A stretch of 64,000 nucleotides of DNA, from NCBI RefSeq assembly GCF_016773205.1, contig NZ_JAETWB010000025.1:1-64000 (forward strand), given 5' to 3'. Source of the stretch: Belnapia arida. Its GTDB lineage: Bacteria > Pseudomonadota > Alphaproteobacteria > Acetobacterales > Acetobacteraceae. The translations under genes were made by a program, and so were the position numbers. How positions within the stretch are numbered: position 1 is the stretch's first letter; every line of letters starts with the position of its first letter. The notes under the pieces are model-generated. The model made no database searches. It was given only the letters and a program-made list of their open reading frames with translations, and was not told where the DNA came from. Positions 1 to 8,248 of this stretch are shown piece after piece.

Positions 1-267
1 TTACGCCCGACGTTAAGGCCGCCAGCCTCAACGCACCTCAGCAGCCAGAGAAGGCGATGGAGGCCGGACGCTTACGACCGTGGCACCGTTGCCAACGAAG
101 CAAAGCGGAAACCCGGAGCGCCGCCGAGATGAAGGACCAGAATGGGATCTTTAGAAGTCTTCTAAATTCCATGTCCACGAGACGCTCGCCCATCCCAATC
201 TGGTTTCAGGTTCCGTCGGGCTGGAACAAGCCACCTTTTGGCCTTTGTGTAAGGTTCAGCCCTCGAA

Positions 268-1422
268 TCAAGCTAGGCGTCTTCTGCCTTCAGCGCCCGC
301 CCGGTGCTCCTGCACGAGGTCGTGGATGAAGCGCAGCTTTCTTATGACTGCACCTGACAGTACGAAAGGGTAGAGGTCCGGCTGCCCCATGGAGCGGTTC
401 AAGCTGTTCATCGCAAGGGATAATGGCAGCCAGTTGCCGATGACCGGGTCGAAGTCCTTCGTCTGATACGGGTCGAAGTTTACCACGGCGCCAATTGTGC
501 CGCCGCGGTCGCGCGGGTGTACCTCGACCCCATGGGCGCCTGCTGTCTCCAGCATGTCGAGCAAGTGCAGGTAATGCGCCCAGGTTTCGGCGAAGTCTTC
601 CCAGGGGTGCATTGTTGCATAAGCGCTGACAAAGCGGCCGCGCCAATCGTCAGGCGCTCCATGGATGTAGTAGGCCTTGAGCGACCTACCGTAGTTGACA
701 CGCTCATCCCCGAAGAGGGCGCGGCACGCTTCCAGCTGGCCGCTGTCGCACACCAGCGGGTCCCAGAAGTAGTGCCCGCTCTCATGCCGGAAATGGCCGA
801 GCAGGGTGCGATAGGGCTCGCCCAGGCTCTTGCGCATCTTCTCTCGCTCGACGTCGTCGGCTTCTCGCAAGGCGATGGTGATGAGGCCGTTGGCATGGCC
901 CGTTATCACCCGTGGCAACTTCGGGTCGGGTGGATCGGCGAGGAAGTCGAAGGCGAGCCCCTCCGGGTTCTCCGCCCTAGTCGGCATGGGCAGCCGCAGC
1001 CTCAAAAGCGAATAGAACAGCCGGCGCTTGGCTCGTTCGAGCTGACGCCAGCCCGCCAAGTTATCATCTTGGCCAGGATCAGAAACATGGCGATTGTGCC
1101 GGCACGCCGCACAGTGCGGTTCGGCATCCTGAAAGGGAACCAGCCAATTGCACCCTACGAGGCTCACATTCGCGCAGAAGCGATACCGCTTCCCCGGCCG
1201 TAGATATGGAAGCCAGACTTCCTCCACATCCAGCGGCAGTGCGACTGCGTCGCGCAGCCCGGTTTCGTCGAGTGCAGCGAGGAGATCCGGGTTGACGTCC
1301 GGCTCCAGAGCCGACATCAGCCCGATTTCGGATAGGTAGCCGAGCCGGGAGCCGCAGCGTACGCAACGCGTGTTCTCAAAATATACGGTCTGCCCGCAGG
1401 CTTGGCACTTGAACAACCTCAT
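268..1422 (-). CDS. putative zinc-binding metallopeptidase
   Basis: The protein begins with a zinc ribbon of two Cys-x2-Cys pairs (FKCQACG, then RCVRCG), followed by a body carrying HESGH at about residues 213-217, a perfect HExxH zinc-protease motif. This arrangement matches the bacterial putative zinc-binding metallopeptidase family (zinc ribbon plus Peptidase_Mx). Two further Cys pairs (near CNW and HCAAC) may bind more metal. I chose the start at MRLFKCQ (384 aa) because the zinc ribbon begins there; the frame stays open 20 codons upstream to 1482. There is no signal peptide, so it is probably cytoplasmic. It stands alone, 290 bp beyond the end of cobA on the same strand. The substrate is unknown. 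Confidence 0.8.
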   Translation of the reverse strand: MRLFKCQACGQTVYFENTRCVRCGSRLGYLSEIGLMSALEPDVNPDLLAALDETGLRDAVALPLDVEEVWLPYLRPGKRYRFCANVSLVGCNWLVPFQDAEPHCAACRHNRHVSDPGQDDNLAGWRQLERAKRRLFYSLLRLRLPMPTRAENPEGLAFDFLADPPDPKLPRVITGHANGLITIALREADDVEREKMRKSLGEPYRTLLGHFRHESGHYFWDPLVCDSGQLEACRALFGDERVNYGRSLKAYYIHGAPDDWRGRFVSAYATMHPWEDFAETWAHYLHLLDMLETAGAHGVEVHPRDRGGTIGAVVNFDPYQTKDFDPVIGNWLPLSLAMNSLNRSMGQPDLYPFVLSGAVIRKLRFIHDLVQEHRAGAEGRRRLA

Positions 1423-1712
1423 CCGGGGTCCGAAAGCTGCATGCTCAGTTGGGCTCGGCTGATAATGCCAACCTCCATTCAAGTTGCGGTTCGACAGCTA
1501 TACGACGCGATCGGCATCTCCTCGGATGTGATCGAGCGGCGGTCGAGGTCACCTTTCCGCAGCAGATTATTGGCACTAACGGCTGCTTCAAAGCGAGTTC
1601 TGTCTCGGTAACGTGCAGGAGGCCGTGCCTCTTTCGGTCGAATTCGATCCCCTTTCTTTCGGGAATAGATGCCTGCGGGCCTTAATGGTCAGCATCGTGG
1701 TCTCTACGGTGT

Positions 1713-2441
1713 TCACACGGTGATTGCGCCCATTGCGACTACCTCGCCGATCAGCACCATGGTTGGTCCAGCGCCGCCGAGCCGCGCCACCTGGTCGGCG
1801 AGATCAGCCAGGGTGCCGTAGACACAGCTTTCTTGCGGCAAAGTGACGGACTGCACTGCGACAGCAGGCGTCGACGGTTTCATGCCGGCTTCCAGCAGCC
1901 GCGCGGTCAACAGCCGCAGGGTGCGGATACCCATATAGACAGCCAGGGTGCCGCCGCGTGCGAGCGCCGCCCAATCATACTCCGGCAAACCGTCTTGGTG
2001 GTCATGTGCGGTCAGCAGGTGCAGGCTGCGGGAGACGCCACGATGCGTCAGCGGCACCTGCAACTGCGCGCCGACGGCGAGCGCGGTGGTGATCCCCGGC
2101 ACCACCTCGACCGGAACCCCAGCCTCGCGCAAGCTTTGCAGTTCCTCACCGCCACGGCCGAAGACGAAGGGATCGCCGCCCTTTAGGCGCACCACGCAGC
2201 GACCAGCCCGGGCGTAGATTCGGATCAGCCGGTTGATCGCCGCCTGCTCCGTCGAATGCCGGCCGCAGCGCTTGCCGACGTTGATCATCTGCGCATCCGA
2301 GCGGGCGAAGGTCAGGACTTCAGGCCCGACCAGATTATCGAACAGCACCACGTCGGCGGTGGCGATGATGCGCGCGGCCTTCAGCGTCAGTAATTCGGGA
2401 TCCCCCGGGCCGGCGCCAATCAGATAAGCACGGCCGATCAT
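1713..2441 (-). CDS. cobA: uroporphyrinogen-III C-methyltransferase (SUMT)
   Basis: This enzyme methylates uroporphyrinogen III twice with S-adenosylmethionine to give precorrin-2, the branch point to siroheme and cobalamin. The N-terminal YLIGAGPGDPELLTL loop and the RLKGGDPFVFGRGGEE motif at about residues 80-95 are hallmarks of the family, and 242 aa is a normal length for a stand-alone SUMT without the CysG dehydrogenase/chelatase half. The start codon overlaps the stop of the upstream Rieske gene by 4 bp (ATGA), so translation is probably coupled. It is the last gene of the nitrate operon, where it would feed siroheme to NirB. Confidence 0.93.
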   Translation of the reverse strand: MIGRAYLIGAGPGDPELLTLKAARIIATADVVLFDNLVGPEVLTFARSDAQMINVGKRCGRHSTEQAAINRLIRIYARAGRCVVRLKGGDPFVFGRGGEELQSLREAGVPVEVVPGITTALAVGAQLQVPLTHRGVSRSLHLLTAHDHQDGLPEYDWAALARGGTLAVYMGIRTLRLLTARLLEAGMKPSTPAVAVQSVTLPQESCVYGTLADLADQVARLGGAGPTMVLIGEVVAMGAITV

Positions 2442-2761
2442 ACCGGCAGCGCTAACGGCGCGCGACCTGCCTTAAGTTTCACCGGCCTGCGCCGTACGTA
2501 CCCGAAGTCGGACGCCTGCGCCTCGCCACTGTCAAGATCGATGACCCTGTTATGCAGCGGGTAGGTCACCGTGTGACCATGCACGATGCCTTGGCTCAGT
2601 GGCCCGCCCTTGTGCGGACATTTGTTGTCAACCGCGAAGACGTTGTCACCGGCGCAGCGGAACAGTGCGATATCGCATAGCGCGGTCGCTACGACCCGGC
2701 TGCCGAGGTGGGGGATGTCGGCAAACCAAGCGACTTCCCCCCACGCCATTGTGGCTTTCAT
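2438..2761 (-). CDS. degenerate NirD-like Rieske protein (second Cys ligand replaced by Tyr)
   Basis: A Rieske [2Fe-2S]-fold protein of 107 aa, paralogous to NirD just upstream in the operon. The first ligand pair is present (CPHKGGPL, Cys48 and His50), but the second, normally CPLH, reads YPLH (Tyr67, His70). The codon is TAC at 2563-2561, one base from a Cys TGC. A Rieske cluster needs two Cys and two His, so assembly is doubtful. Some NirD proteins lack the cluster entirely, so a structural role is still possible. The start at MKATMAWGEV gives a NirD-like length; the frame extends upstream, but that part is translated from transposase-like DNA. Confidence 0.75.
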   Translation of the reverse strand: MKATMAWGEVAWFADIPHLGSRVVATALCDIALFRCAGDNVFAVDNKCPHKGGPLSQGIVHGHTVTYPLHNRVIDLDSGEAQASDFGYVRRRPVKLKAGRAPLALPV

Positions 2762-2862
2762 CCGCGTCACTCCATTTGCGGCGGCGGAACCGGCGACAGC
2801 CACAAGCCGTGCGGTCGGGGCCGCTCCGTCACCGTGGCGGAGCCACAGGTCACACAATCCAT
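2762..2862 (-). pseudogene. IS6-type transposase N-terminal zinc-ribbon remnant
   Basis: Between the two Rieske genes the minus strand encodes MDCVTCGSATVTERP and then, after a frameshift, DRTACGCRRFRRRKWSD. Together these resemble the N-terminal zinc ribbon of IS6-type transposases as I remember them (CxxC...TERP.RT..GYRRFRC..C). The remainder of the transposase is absent. The fragment explains why the upstream Rieske frame looks artificially long. Seen directly: the two reading-frame segments. Inferred: an insertion that later decayed. Confidence 0.45.
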
Positions 2863-2989
2863 CCCGGGTCCTGACCTGCTGGTCTCAAAGCCTAACCCCG
2901 GTACCTCGGCTAGCCAACTGAGGTGCTTGGCGTGAGGCCTGACAGAAGCGCGGCGATTGCCCCGATGCTGTGCCACTGGCCAAAAGGCC

Positions 2990-3328
2990 TCAGGAGATCA
3001 TGGCGTCGGAGGCGGCTGGCAGCAGCAGGACGACCCCATCTGCCGTCCTGCGCACCGGGTAAGTCATAAGGTCGCAATCGCCGGTCAGCTCGCGGCCATT
3101 GGCGAGATCATAGACGCGCTCGTGCAGCGGGCAGGTGACCGTTGTGCCGCCGAGCATGCCGTCCGCCAGCGGCCCGCCCTTGTGGGGGCATTCGGCTGCT
3201 GTTGCGAAAACAGAGCCGGTGCGGGTGTGGAACACCGCGATGCGCTGGCCGTCCATCTCGAAGGTGCGGCCCTCGCCTGGCGGGACATCCACCAGACGGC
3301 ATAGGAAGCGTTCGCCGAGCACGCTCAT
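2990..3328 (-). CDS. nirD: nitrite reductase (NADH) small subunit, Rieske type
   Basis: Small subunit of assimilatory NADH nitrite reductase, 112 aa. It carries both Rieske ligand pairs, CPHKGGPL (Cys47, His49) and CPLHERVYDL (Cys66, His69). The partner is NirB, encoded directly upstream, and the two genes overlap by 4 bp (nirB ends at 3325, nirD starts at 3328). Cytoplasmic. A transposase remnant and a second, damaged NirD-like gene follow. Confidence 0.92.
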   Translation of the reverse strand: MSVLGERFLCRLVDVPPGEGRTFEMDGQRIAVFHTRTGSVFATAAECPHKGGPLADGMLGGTTVTCPLHERVYDLANGRELTGDCDLMTYPVRRTADGVVLLLPAASDAMIS

Positions 3329-5766
3329 TCTCCCGCCGGGATAAGGGAAGCGAAGCGGGTTGTCTCTTGCCCCTCGATCAGCGCACCCCAGGGATCTACA
3401 TAAGCATCGACGGATTCCTGCATTGCGGCGTCGAGCCGCGCGGCAATGCCGTCGCTATCCTCGACGACAACGGCGCGCACCCGCTCGATGCCGACGCGTT
3501 CGATCCAGTTGTAGGTGCGTTCCTTGTACTTCGCCTCCTCACGATAATACTGCATAAAGCGCCCGGAAATCAAAATGGCCTCTTCATGACTGGAGACGGT
3601 GCAGAGCAGATCTCCCTTGCGCACATGAGAGCCGCCAGCACCGGCAACATAGATCTCCCAGCGGTCGTCACCGACCGCGACCAGACCAACATCCTTGATC
3701 AGGGCCTCGGAGCAGTTGCGCGGGCAGCCAGCGGTGGCGAGCTTCATCTTATGCGGGCTGTCGATGCCCTTGAACCTGTCCTCGATCTTCTTGGCCAAGG
3801 CCATGCTGTCGCCAAGACCGAAGCGACAGAAATCCGTGCCAACGCAGGCCTTGCAGGTGCGGTAGGTCTTACCGTAGGCGTGACCGGAGACGGTGCCGAG
3901 CTCGGCCCAGACTGCAGGCAGATCCTCCTTCCGCACGCCGAGTAGGTCGATGCGCTGGCCACCCGTCACCTTTACCAGCGAGACATGGTACTTTTCGGCC
4001 ACCTCGGCAATGCGCCGCAGCTCTGCCGGCGTGGTCGCGCCGCCCGGCATCGGTGGCACGACGGAAAAAGTACCGTCCTTCTGGATGTTGGCGTGGATGC
4101 GTTCGTTGATGAAGCGCGCATCGGGCTCCGCCACGTATTCGCCCTTCCATACCACCGAAAGCAGCGAGGCGAGTGCGGGTTTGGCTCCGGCGTCTTCGAC
4201 ACCGCCAGCGAGCTCGCGAAATACAGCCGAGACGGATTTCAGCGTTCGCGCGCGGATTGCCTCGACCAGCTCGGACTTCTTCAACGGGATGTTTGGCACA
4301 TACCAATGGACCGAGGGGTCCTCCTCCACGTCGCCGCCGGCGAACCAGGCAACGAGGTCGGAGACCAACCCTTTGCACGACCCGCAGCCCTTGCCAGCGC
4401 GCGTTGCGTTCATCACCCCGGGCAAGCTGCGGTTGCCGCCGGCGACACAGTTGCCGATCGCCGCCTTGGTGACGCCGTTGCAATTGCAAACCTGCGCCTC
4501 GGCTGGCATCTCGTCCAACGTCACCTTCTGCGGCGGCGCACCGAGATCGAACAGCAAAGAGAGCCGTTCCTCTGGCAGTGGACTGTCGCGGTCGAAAGCC
4601 TGCATTAGGTAGGCGGCTTTGCTGATGTCGCCCATCAGGATCCCGCCGATTAACCGACCATCGCGCACAATCAACTTCTTGTAGGTGCCGCGCTGTGGCT
4701 CACTGAACTGGATGGTCTCGTCGCGTTCCTCGGAAGGTTCAGTGATGCCCATCGAGGCCAGCTCAACCCCCATGACTTTCAGTTTGGTGGCGAGCTTCGA
4801 GCCATGATAGGCGGCATTGCGGTTGGCACCCGTTACATGGTCGGCGAAAACCTTGGCCTGATCCCAGAGCGGCGCGACCAGCCCATAGACCCGGCTGCGA
4901 TGCTGTGCACATTCGCCAACGACATAGACGCTCATGTCATCAACCGCGAGCATGTGGTTGTCCACCACGATGGCACGCTCCACGGTCAGCCCGGCGCGCA
5001 CGCCAATCTCGGCATTTGGCTTGATTCCGGCGGCGACGACGACCAGGCCACATTCGAGCGATGTACCGTCCTTGAAGGCCAACCCAGTGACGCGGTCCTC
5101 GCCCAGCACCTGGCTGGTGGACTTGCCGACATGAACGGTGACGCCCATGCTCTCCATGGTCTTCTTGAGGATCGCGCCGCCCGGAGCGTCGAGCTGCTGC
5201 TCCATCAGATGGCCGGCAAGGTGGACGACATGCACCTCGCAGCCATGGTGCAGCAGGCCACGTGCTGCCTCCAGCCCTAGCAGCCCGCCGCCGATCACTG
5301 CCGCCTTACCGCCAGAGCCCGCAGCGGCGGCGATGCCGGAACAGTCGTCGATGGTACGGAAGCCGAAGACGCCGGACTTGAGCTTGCCGGGCTCCGTGAA
5401 GATGCCAGGAATGGGTGGGATGAAAGCGCGGCTGCCGGTTGCGATCAGCAGCTTGTCATAATGCGCCCGTACGCCACTCGCGCTTTGCACCACTTTGGCA
5501 AAGCGATCAATCTCCGTGACCGGCGACCCGGCATGCAATGTGATGCCGTTCTCGGCATACCAGTCGAGCGGGTTGAGAAAGATCTCGCTGGCATCCTGTA
5601 TCCCGCTCAGGATGTTGGACAGCAGGATGCGGTTGTAGTTGCCGTAGGGCTCATCGCCGAACATCGTGATGTCGAACATCTCGCTGCCACCGCGGGCAAG
5701 CACCTCCTCAACCGCACGGGCACCCGCCATGCCATTGCCGATGACGACCAATCTCTGCTTCGCCAT
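3325..5766 (-). CDS. nirB: nitrite reductase (NADH) large subunit
   Basis: Reduces nitrite to ammonium with NAD(P)H. The 813-aa chain shows all expected modules: an FAD-binding GNGMAGARAVEE loop (about residues 10-21), an NAD-binding IGGGLLGLEA loop (about 158-167), a BFD-like [2Fe-2S] domain with Cys427, Cys429, Cys461 and Cys464, and a sulfite/nitrite reductase half whose CVGTDFC (641-647) and CPRNC (681-685) Cys ligate the [4Fe-4S]-siroheme centre. Length is normal for NirB. It sits 11 bp after a small unknown gene and is coupled to nirD, so it belongs to one long operon starting at the transporter. Confidence 0.95.
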   Translation of the reverse strand: MAKQRLVVIGNGMAGARAVEEVLARGGSEMFDITMFGDEPYGNYNRILLSNILSGIQDASEIFLNPLDWYAENGITLHAGSPVTEIDRFAKVVQSASGVRAHYDKLLIATGSRAFIPPIPGIFTEPGKLKSGVFGFRTIDDCSGIAAAAGSGGKAAVIGGGLLGLEAARGLLHHGCEVHVVHLAGHLMEQQLDAPGGAILKKTMESMGVTVHVGKSTSQVLGEDRVTGLAFKDGTSLECGLVVVAAGIKPNAEIGVRAGLTVERAIVVDNHMLAVDDMSVYVVGECAQHRSRVYGLVAPLWDQAKVFADHVTGANRNAAYHGSKLATKLKVMGVELASMGITEPSEERDETIQFSEPQRGTYKKLIVRDGRLIGGILMGDISKAAYLMQAFDRDSPLPEERLSLLFDLGAPPQKVTLDEMPAEAQVCNCNGVTKAAIGNCVAGGNRSLPGVMNATRAGKGCGSCKGLVSDLVAWFAGGDVEEDPSVHWYVPNIPLKKSELVEAIRARTLKSVSAVFRELAGGVEDAGAKPALASLLSVVWKGEYVAEPDARFINERIHANIQKDGTFSVVPPMPGGATTPAELRRIAEVAEKYHVSLVKVTGGQRIDLLGVRKEDLPAVWAELGTVSGHAYGKTYRTCKACVGTDFCRFGLGDSMALAKKIEDRFKGIDSPHKMKLATAGCPRNCSEALIKDVGLVAVGDDRWEIYVAGAGGSHVRKGDLLCTVSSHEEAILISGRFMQYYREEAKYKERTYNWIERVGIERVRAVVVEDSDGIAARLDAAMQESVDAYVDPWGALIEGQETTRFASLIPAGE

Positions 5767-5777
5767 GGACGTGCTCC

Positions 5778-6131
5778 TCAGATTTCCATCAGGCCCAGAT
5801 CGACCACCACCTCGCCCGTCACGCCTTGCGGCGCCGCGAGGTGCAGCTCAAGCACCGTTTCGGGAAAGATGTCCTCCACCACGGCCAGCGGCACATGCAT
5901 GGCCCCACGTGCGCCGACCGGGAAGTGCCGCATCGGCGTGCCCGCCCGCATCAGCACCAGATTGACGAGCGCATCCGAAGAATTGCCGGCGCGGAGGTAG
6001 ATCAATTGCGCCCGTTTGTCGGCTGGCACCGTATAGGTGAGTTTAGCATCGAGTAGTGCGGGCACGGTGAGTCCCTTGCCCTCGAAGTGGTAGACGCCGT
6101 TGAGGAAGCGCGGTGTGGTCTCCATGGTCAT
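5778..6131 (-). CDS. conserved small protein of the nitrate assimilation operon
   Basis: A 117-aa protein lying between nasA and nirB. The ATG at 6131 overlaps the nasA stop by 4 bp, which fixes the start; the longer open frame above it lies inside nasA. The sequence is beta-strand rich, with motifs such as QLIYLRAGNSSDALVNLVLMR and HVPLAVVEDIFPETVLELHL, no Cys, no transmembrane segment and no signal peptide. I do not recognise a named family, though it resembles small uncharacterised proteins I associate with alphaproteobacterial nitrate reductase genes. Coupling to nasA and nirB suggests a part in assembly or electron transfer, which is inference only. Confidence 0.75.
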   Translation of the reverse strand: MTMETTPRFLNGVYHFEGKGLTVPALLDAKLTYTVPADKRAQLIYLRAGNSSDALVNLVLMRAGTPMRHFPVGARGAMHVPLAVVEDIFPETVLELHLAAPQGVTGEVVVDLGLMEI

Positions 6132-8248
6132 GCTGAATTGGATCCTTGTTGAGAAGCAGGCGGCATGCATTCGACGCGGACGGCGCAAGTCTTGAACTCG
6201 GGGATGCGCGAGACTGGGTCGAGCACGGCATTGGTCAGCAGGTTCGCATTCCCCAGGCCGCCCCAGTGGAAGGGCACGAACACGGTGTCGAGGCGGATGG
6301 TACGGACCAGCCGTGCCCGCAGCGCTGCGGCACCACGCCGCGTCACCAGCCGCACCATGTTGCCCTCGGCGATGCCGAGACCTCGGGCGGTCTCACCATG
6401 GATCTCGACAAAGGCCTCGGGGTCGGCCGCCAGCAGTGCCTGCACACGCCGGGTCTGGGTGCCTGAATTGTACTGCGCCAGCACGCGGCCCGTGGTGAGA
6501 AGCAGCGGATACTCCTGGTCGGGCGGCTCCGCCGACAACGGCTGCTCCACCGCATGGAAGCGGGCGCGGCCGTCTGGCGTGGCGAAGCGCTCTTGGAAGG
6601 GGCGCGGAGTGCCGGGGTGCCCGGGCGTCGGGCATGGCCAAAACACGCCCTGCTCCGCCACGATCCGCTCCCAGGTGATGCCTGCGTAATCGGCAATGCC
6701 ACCGGCGCTGGCGCGGCGAAGCTCCTCGAAGACGTCCCGTGCGTCGGCGCTGAAGAACTTCCCGCGGCCGAGGCGCTCGGCGATCTCCTGCAGCAGCTCC
6801 AAATCGGTCAGCACGCCTGGCGGCGGCGCAACCAAGCGGTCGCGCAGCAGCACCCGGCCCTCGAGGTTGGTGATGGTGCCGGCTTCCTCAGCCCAATGCG
6901 CCACAGGCAGCACGACATCGGCGAGCGCGGCCGTCTCGGACAAGAATGGGTCGGCCACAACCAGCATGTCGAGCGCCGCCAGCCGCTCCCGCACCCGGTT
7001 GGTGTTGGGCGCCGCGACCAGCAGGTTGCAGCCCTGTACCAGCAATGCGCGGATGCCATCCGGCGCGCCGCAGCGGTCCAGTAGCTCGCAGGCAGAAGGG
7101 CCGGGTCCCGGCAGCGTCGCTGGATCGACACCCCAGATGGCGGCCACGGCGGCGCGGTGCGCCGGATCGGCGAGATTGCGGTAGCCCGGCAGCTGGTCCG
7201 CTTTCTGGCCGTGCTCGCGGCCGCCCTGGCCATTGCCCTGGCCGGTGAGCGTGCCCCAGCCGCAGGCCTGACGGCCGGCCTTGCCCAGTGCGAGCGCCAG
7301 GTTGATGTAGCCCAGCGCGTTGGCCACGCCGTGGCGCTGCTGCTCCGGACCGCGGCCGGTCAGGATCATCGCCGTCGCCGCCTCGCCTAGCAGATGCGCC
7401 GCCTGCACCAGCTGGCGCTCTGGCACGCCGGTCGCACGCTCCACCCGATCGGGCCACCAGGCGGCGGCGGCGCGGCGGGCGGTGGGGAAGCCGGTTGTGC
7501 GCGCGGCAATGAAATCCTCATCTAGCAGCCGGTCGCGCACCGCGATATGCAGCAGTCCATTGGCCAGCGCCGCATCGCTGCCCGGCGTCAGCTGCAGGTG
7601 CAGCGTCGCCATGGCGGCGGTCGCTGTGCGGCGCGGGTCGGCGACGATCAACTGCCCGCCGCGCTGCCGCTGCGCCTCCAAATATTGCAGCAGCACCGGC
7701 AGGGTTTCGGCGGGATTGCCGCCGGCGATCAGGATCGCCTCGGCTTCCGGGATGTCCTGCAGCGGGAAGGGCAGGCCACGGTCGAGGCCAAAGGCGCGGT
7801 TGCCAGCCGCTGCAGCCGAGGCCATGCAGAAACGGCCATTGTAGTCGATGTTGCAGGTGCCGAGGCCGACGCGGGCGAATTTACCCAGCGCATAAGCTTT
7901 CTCGTTGGTCAGGGCGCCGCCGCCGAAGACGCCGACCGCATCGGCACCGCCTGCCGCCTGCGCCGCGCCGATCCCTCTCACCACATGGTCGAGCGCCTCC
8001 TCCCAGGTCGCGGGACGTAGCGGGGCATCGCGCCTGTCGCGCAGTAGCGGAGTGAGCGGCCGGTCGGCGGTAAAGAGGTCGGCGGCTGTCCATCCTTTGC
8101 GACAGAGCCCACCCTGGCTGGTCGGGAAGTCGCGGGGCGTGACCTCCAGACGCCCGTCCTTTGCCACCAGCCGCATGGCACATTGCATGGCGCAATAGGG
8201 GCAATGGGTGCCACCGGTGGGGTTGCAGAGCGGCGGAGCGGCGATCAT
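6128..8248 (-). CDS. nasA: assimilatory nitrate reductase catalytic subunit
   Basis: Molybdopterin oxidoreductase that reduces nitrate to nitrite in the cytoplasm. The N-terminus has the [4Fe-4S] set HCPYCAMQC...GLCRKG (about residues 16, 19, 23 and 49) typical of NasA/NapA enzymes, then the molybdopterin domains (RDFPTSQGGL, MASAAAAGNRAFG, CNIDYNGRFC), and a C-terminal MopB domain containing LLTTGRVLAQYNSGTQTRR. At 706 aa it lacks the extra C-terminal BFD-type [2Fe-2S] domain of longer NasA proteins. The ATG at 8248 overlaps the transporter stop (ATGA); a TTG at 8251 in frame is less likely. Confidence 0.93.
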   Translation of the reverse strand: MIAAPPLCNPTGGTHCPYCAMQCAMRLVAKDGRLEVTPRDFPTSQGGLCRKGWTAADLFTADRPLTPLLRDRRDAPLRPATWEEALDHVVRGIGAAQAAGGADAVGVFGGGALTNEKAYALGKFARVGLGTCNIDYNGRFCMASAAAAGNRAFGLDRGLPFPLQDIPEAEAILIAGGNPAETLPVLLQYLEAQRQRGGQLIVADPRRTATAAMATLHLQLTPGSDAALANGLLHIAVRDRLLDEDFIAARTTGFPTARRAAAAWWPDRVERATGVPERQLVQAAHLLGEAATAMILTGRGPEQQRHGVANALGYINLALALGKAGRQACGWGTLTGQGNGQGGREHGQKADQLPGYRNLADPAHRAAVAAIWGVDPATLPGPGPSACELLDRCGAPDGIRALLVQGCNLLVAAPNTNRVRERLAALDMLVVADPFLSETAALADVVLPVAHWAEEAGTITNLEGRVLLRDRLVAPPPGVLTDLELLQEIAERLGRGKFFSADARDVFEELRRASAGGIADYAGITWERIVAEQGVFWPCPTPGHPGTPRPFQERFATPDGRARFHAVEQPLSAEPPDQEYPLLLTTGRVLAQYNSGTQTRRVQALLAADPEAFVEIHGETARGLGIAEGNMVRLVTRRGAAALRARLVRTIRLDTVFVPFHWGGLGNANLLTNAVLDPVSRIPEFKTCAVRVECMPPASQQGSNSA

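Noticed and set aside
517-1203. Long plus-strand open frame opposite the metallopeptidase
   Set aside because: It is a shadow of the minus-strand gene, which has the HExxH motif and zinc ribbon; no family features on the plus strand.
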